Made by a program: the position numbers and the translations under genes
Part shown: in pieces, positions 63,622-64,000 of the stretch
Numbering within the stretch: position 1 is the stretch's first letter
How the letters are laid out: every line of letters begins with the position of its first letter
Source: Methanococcoides alaskense
GTDB taxonomy: Archaea; Halobacteriota; Methanosarcinia; Methanosarcinales; Methanosarcinaceae
Direction of reading: 5' to 3'
DNA length: 64,000 nucleotides
NCBI RefSeq assembly: GCF_031454185.1
Contig: NZ_JAVDQI010000003.1
Coordinates: 124,001 to 188,000, forward strand
Notes under the pieces: model-generated
What the model saw: the letters and a program-made list of their open reading frames with translations, nothing else
The model's database searches: none
Told to the model about the DNA's origin: nothing

Positions 63622-64000
63622 TCAGAATATCTCCCCACTCCAGTCAAAGGAACCGGGCATATACTTTTGGTGAACCTCGGAATCGTCACCTGACAGAATA
63701 CCCGATATAATTTCCTCCATATCAGCCACCACATCTTCTGCCATTCTTCCGGTAGTATCGATCTCATATACTTTCTGACACCACTCCACAGACTCCACCA
63801 ATATAACGTCCAGACATTCAGCCTCCACGTTCTCTTCTATCTTGGCATCGGAATAATCGCGCAGTTTGAGCCGTTCCCTAAGATCAGAAGGAGCAGTACG
63901 CAGAACTATGACCACATCGGCAATGTGATGGGCCATATGACTATCGATAATGTTCACCCCTTCATCATCACCGGCCAGCTCACAGACACGGGAAAAAACG
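63622..64000 (-). CDS. AK6/Fap7-type adenylate kinase, 5' end outside window
   Basis: C-terminal part of a small P-loop nucleoside kinase, probably the archaeal Fap7/AK6 homologue that acts in 30S ribosome maturation. Visible: NIIDSHMAHHIADVVIVLRTAPSD (in parts), then RLKLRDYSDAKIEENVEAE, the AK6 lid and adenine-binding segment. A GTG at 63957 begins an internal frame but the reading frame stays open to the window edge, and the P-loop must lie beyond it, so the gene is partial. Confidence 0.82.
   Translation of the reverse strand, partial: VFSRVCELAGDDEGVNIIDSHMAHHIADVVIVLRTAPSDLRERLKLRDYSDAKIEENVEAECLDVILVESVEWCQKVYEIDTTGRMAEDVVADMEEIISGILSGDDSEVHQKYMPGSFDWSGEIF

Overview
The window is a chromosomal segment of a methylotrophic methanogenic archaeon of the Methanosarcinaceae. 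Methanococcoides or a close relative (Methanolobus, Methanohalophilus) is the best guess, from moderate-to-low GC and protein sequence impression. The supporting genes are a complete mcrBDCGA operon with the methanogenesis marker mmp10, membrane heterodisulfide reductase hdrED (a cytochrome-containing methanogen), mer beside fpoF, a two-subunit pyruvate carboxylase with its biotin ligase, DNA polymerase D, MCM and an archaeal ribosomal/RNA polymerase operon. No CRISPR array, insertion sequence, prophage or pyrrolysine gene was seen. Most genes are housekeeping.

Layout. 1-6000: the 3' part of RNase P RNA, two DUF116 membrane proteins, hdrED, a small siroheme sulfite-reductase-like protein, a rubrerythrin-like protein and trmJ. 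6000-10200: mcm, DUF424 and two coiled-coil proteins. 10350-15160: pycB-pycA-birA and a PGF-CTERM surface protein on the minus strand. 15400-20800: a secreted small protein, PolD large subunit and mmp10. 21228-26158: mcrBDCGA, closed by a strong terminator. 26400-31700: proA-proB, a receiver-PAS-histidine kinase whose receiver has lost its phosphoacceptor Asp, and an AI-2E family permease. 31700-38000: a PHP protein, hflX, and an envelope cluster (flippase-like protein, glycosyltransferase, polyprenol-kinase-like protein) with a winged-helix regulator. 38130-38305: two tRNAs. 38440-48394: radical SAM AmrS, then a minus-strand superoperon reading eL18-uL13-uS9-rpoN-(structured RNA)-rpoK-uS2-MEMO-mvk-ipk-fni-RNase J-idsA. 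48500-51120: two archaeal unknowns and serA.

51390-59997 is a redox and oxygen-defence island: ferredoxin:thioredoxin-reductase-like protein, F420H2 oxidase FprA, a ferritin-like protein, then an operon of five-heme cytochrome c, iron-sulfur flavoprotein, FNR-type reductase, rubrerythrin and archaeoflavoprotein. A CxxC carboxymuconolactone-decarboxylase-family protein, two DUF2180 zinc-finger-like proteins and an unlisted cysteine-rich mini-protein follow. An inositol-phosphate synthase is embedded. 60300-64000: mer-fpoF-nadM, a lipoprotein and a truncated AK6/Fap7-type adenylate kinase.

The genes cover the last steps of methanogenesis and its electron input (Mer makes methyl-H4MPT, MCR makes methane and heterodisulfide, FpoF feeds F420H2 electrons, HdrDE reduces heterodisulfide), anaplerosis, archaeal lipid synthesis, and protection of these oxygen-sensitive enzymes. 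The least explained parts are the structured RNA between rpoN and rpoK, the cytochrome/flavoprotein operon, the cysteine-rich mini-protein, and a series of palindromes placed at predicted promoters.
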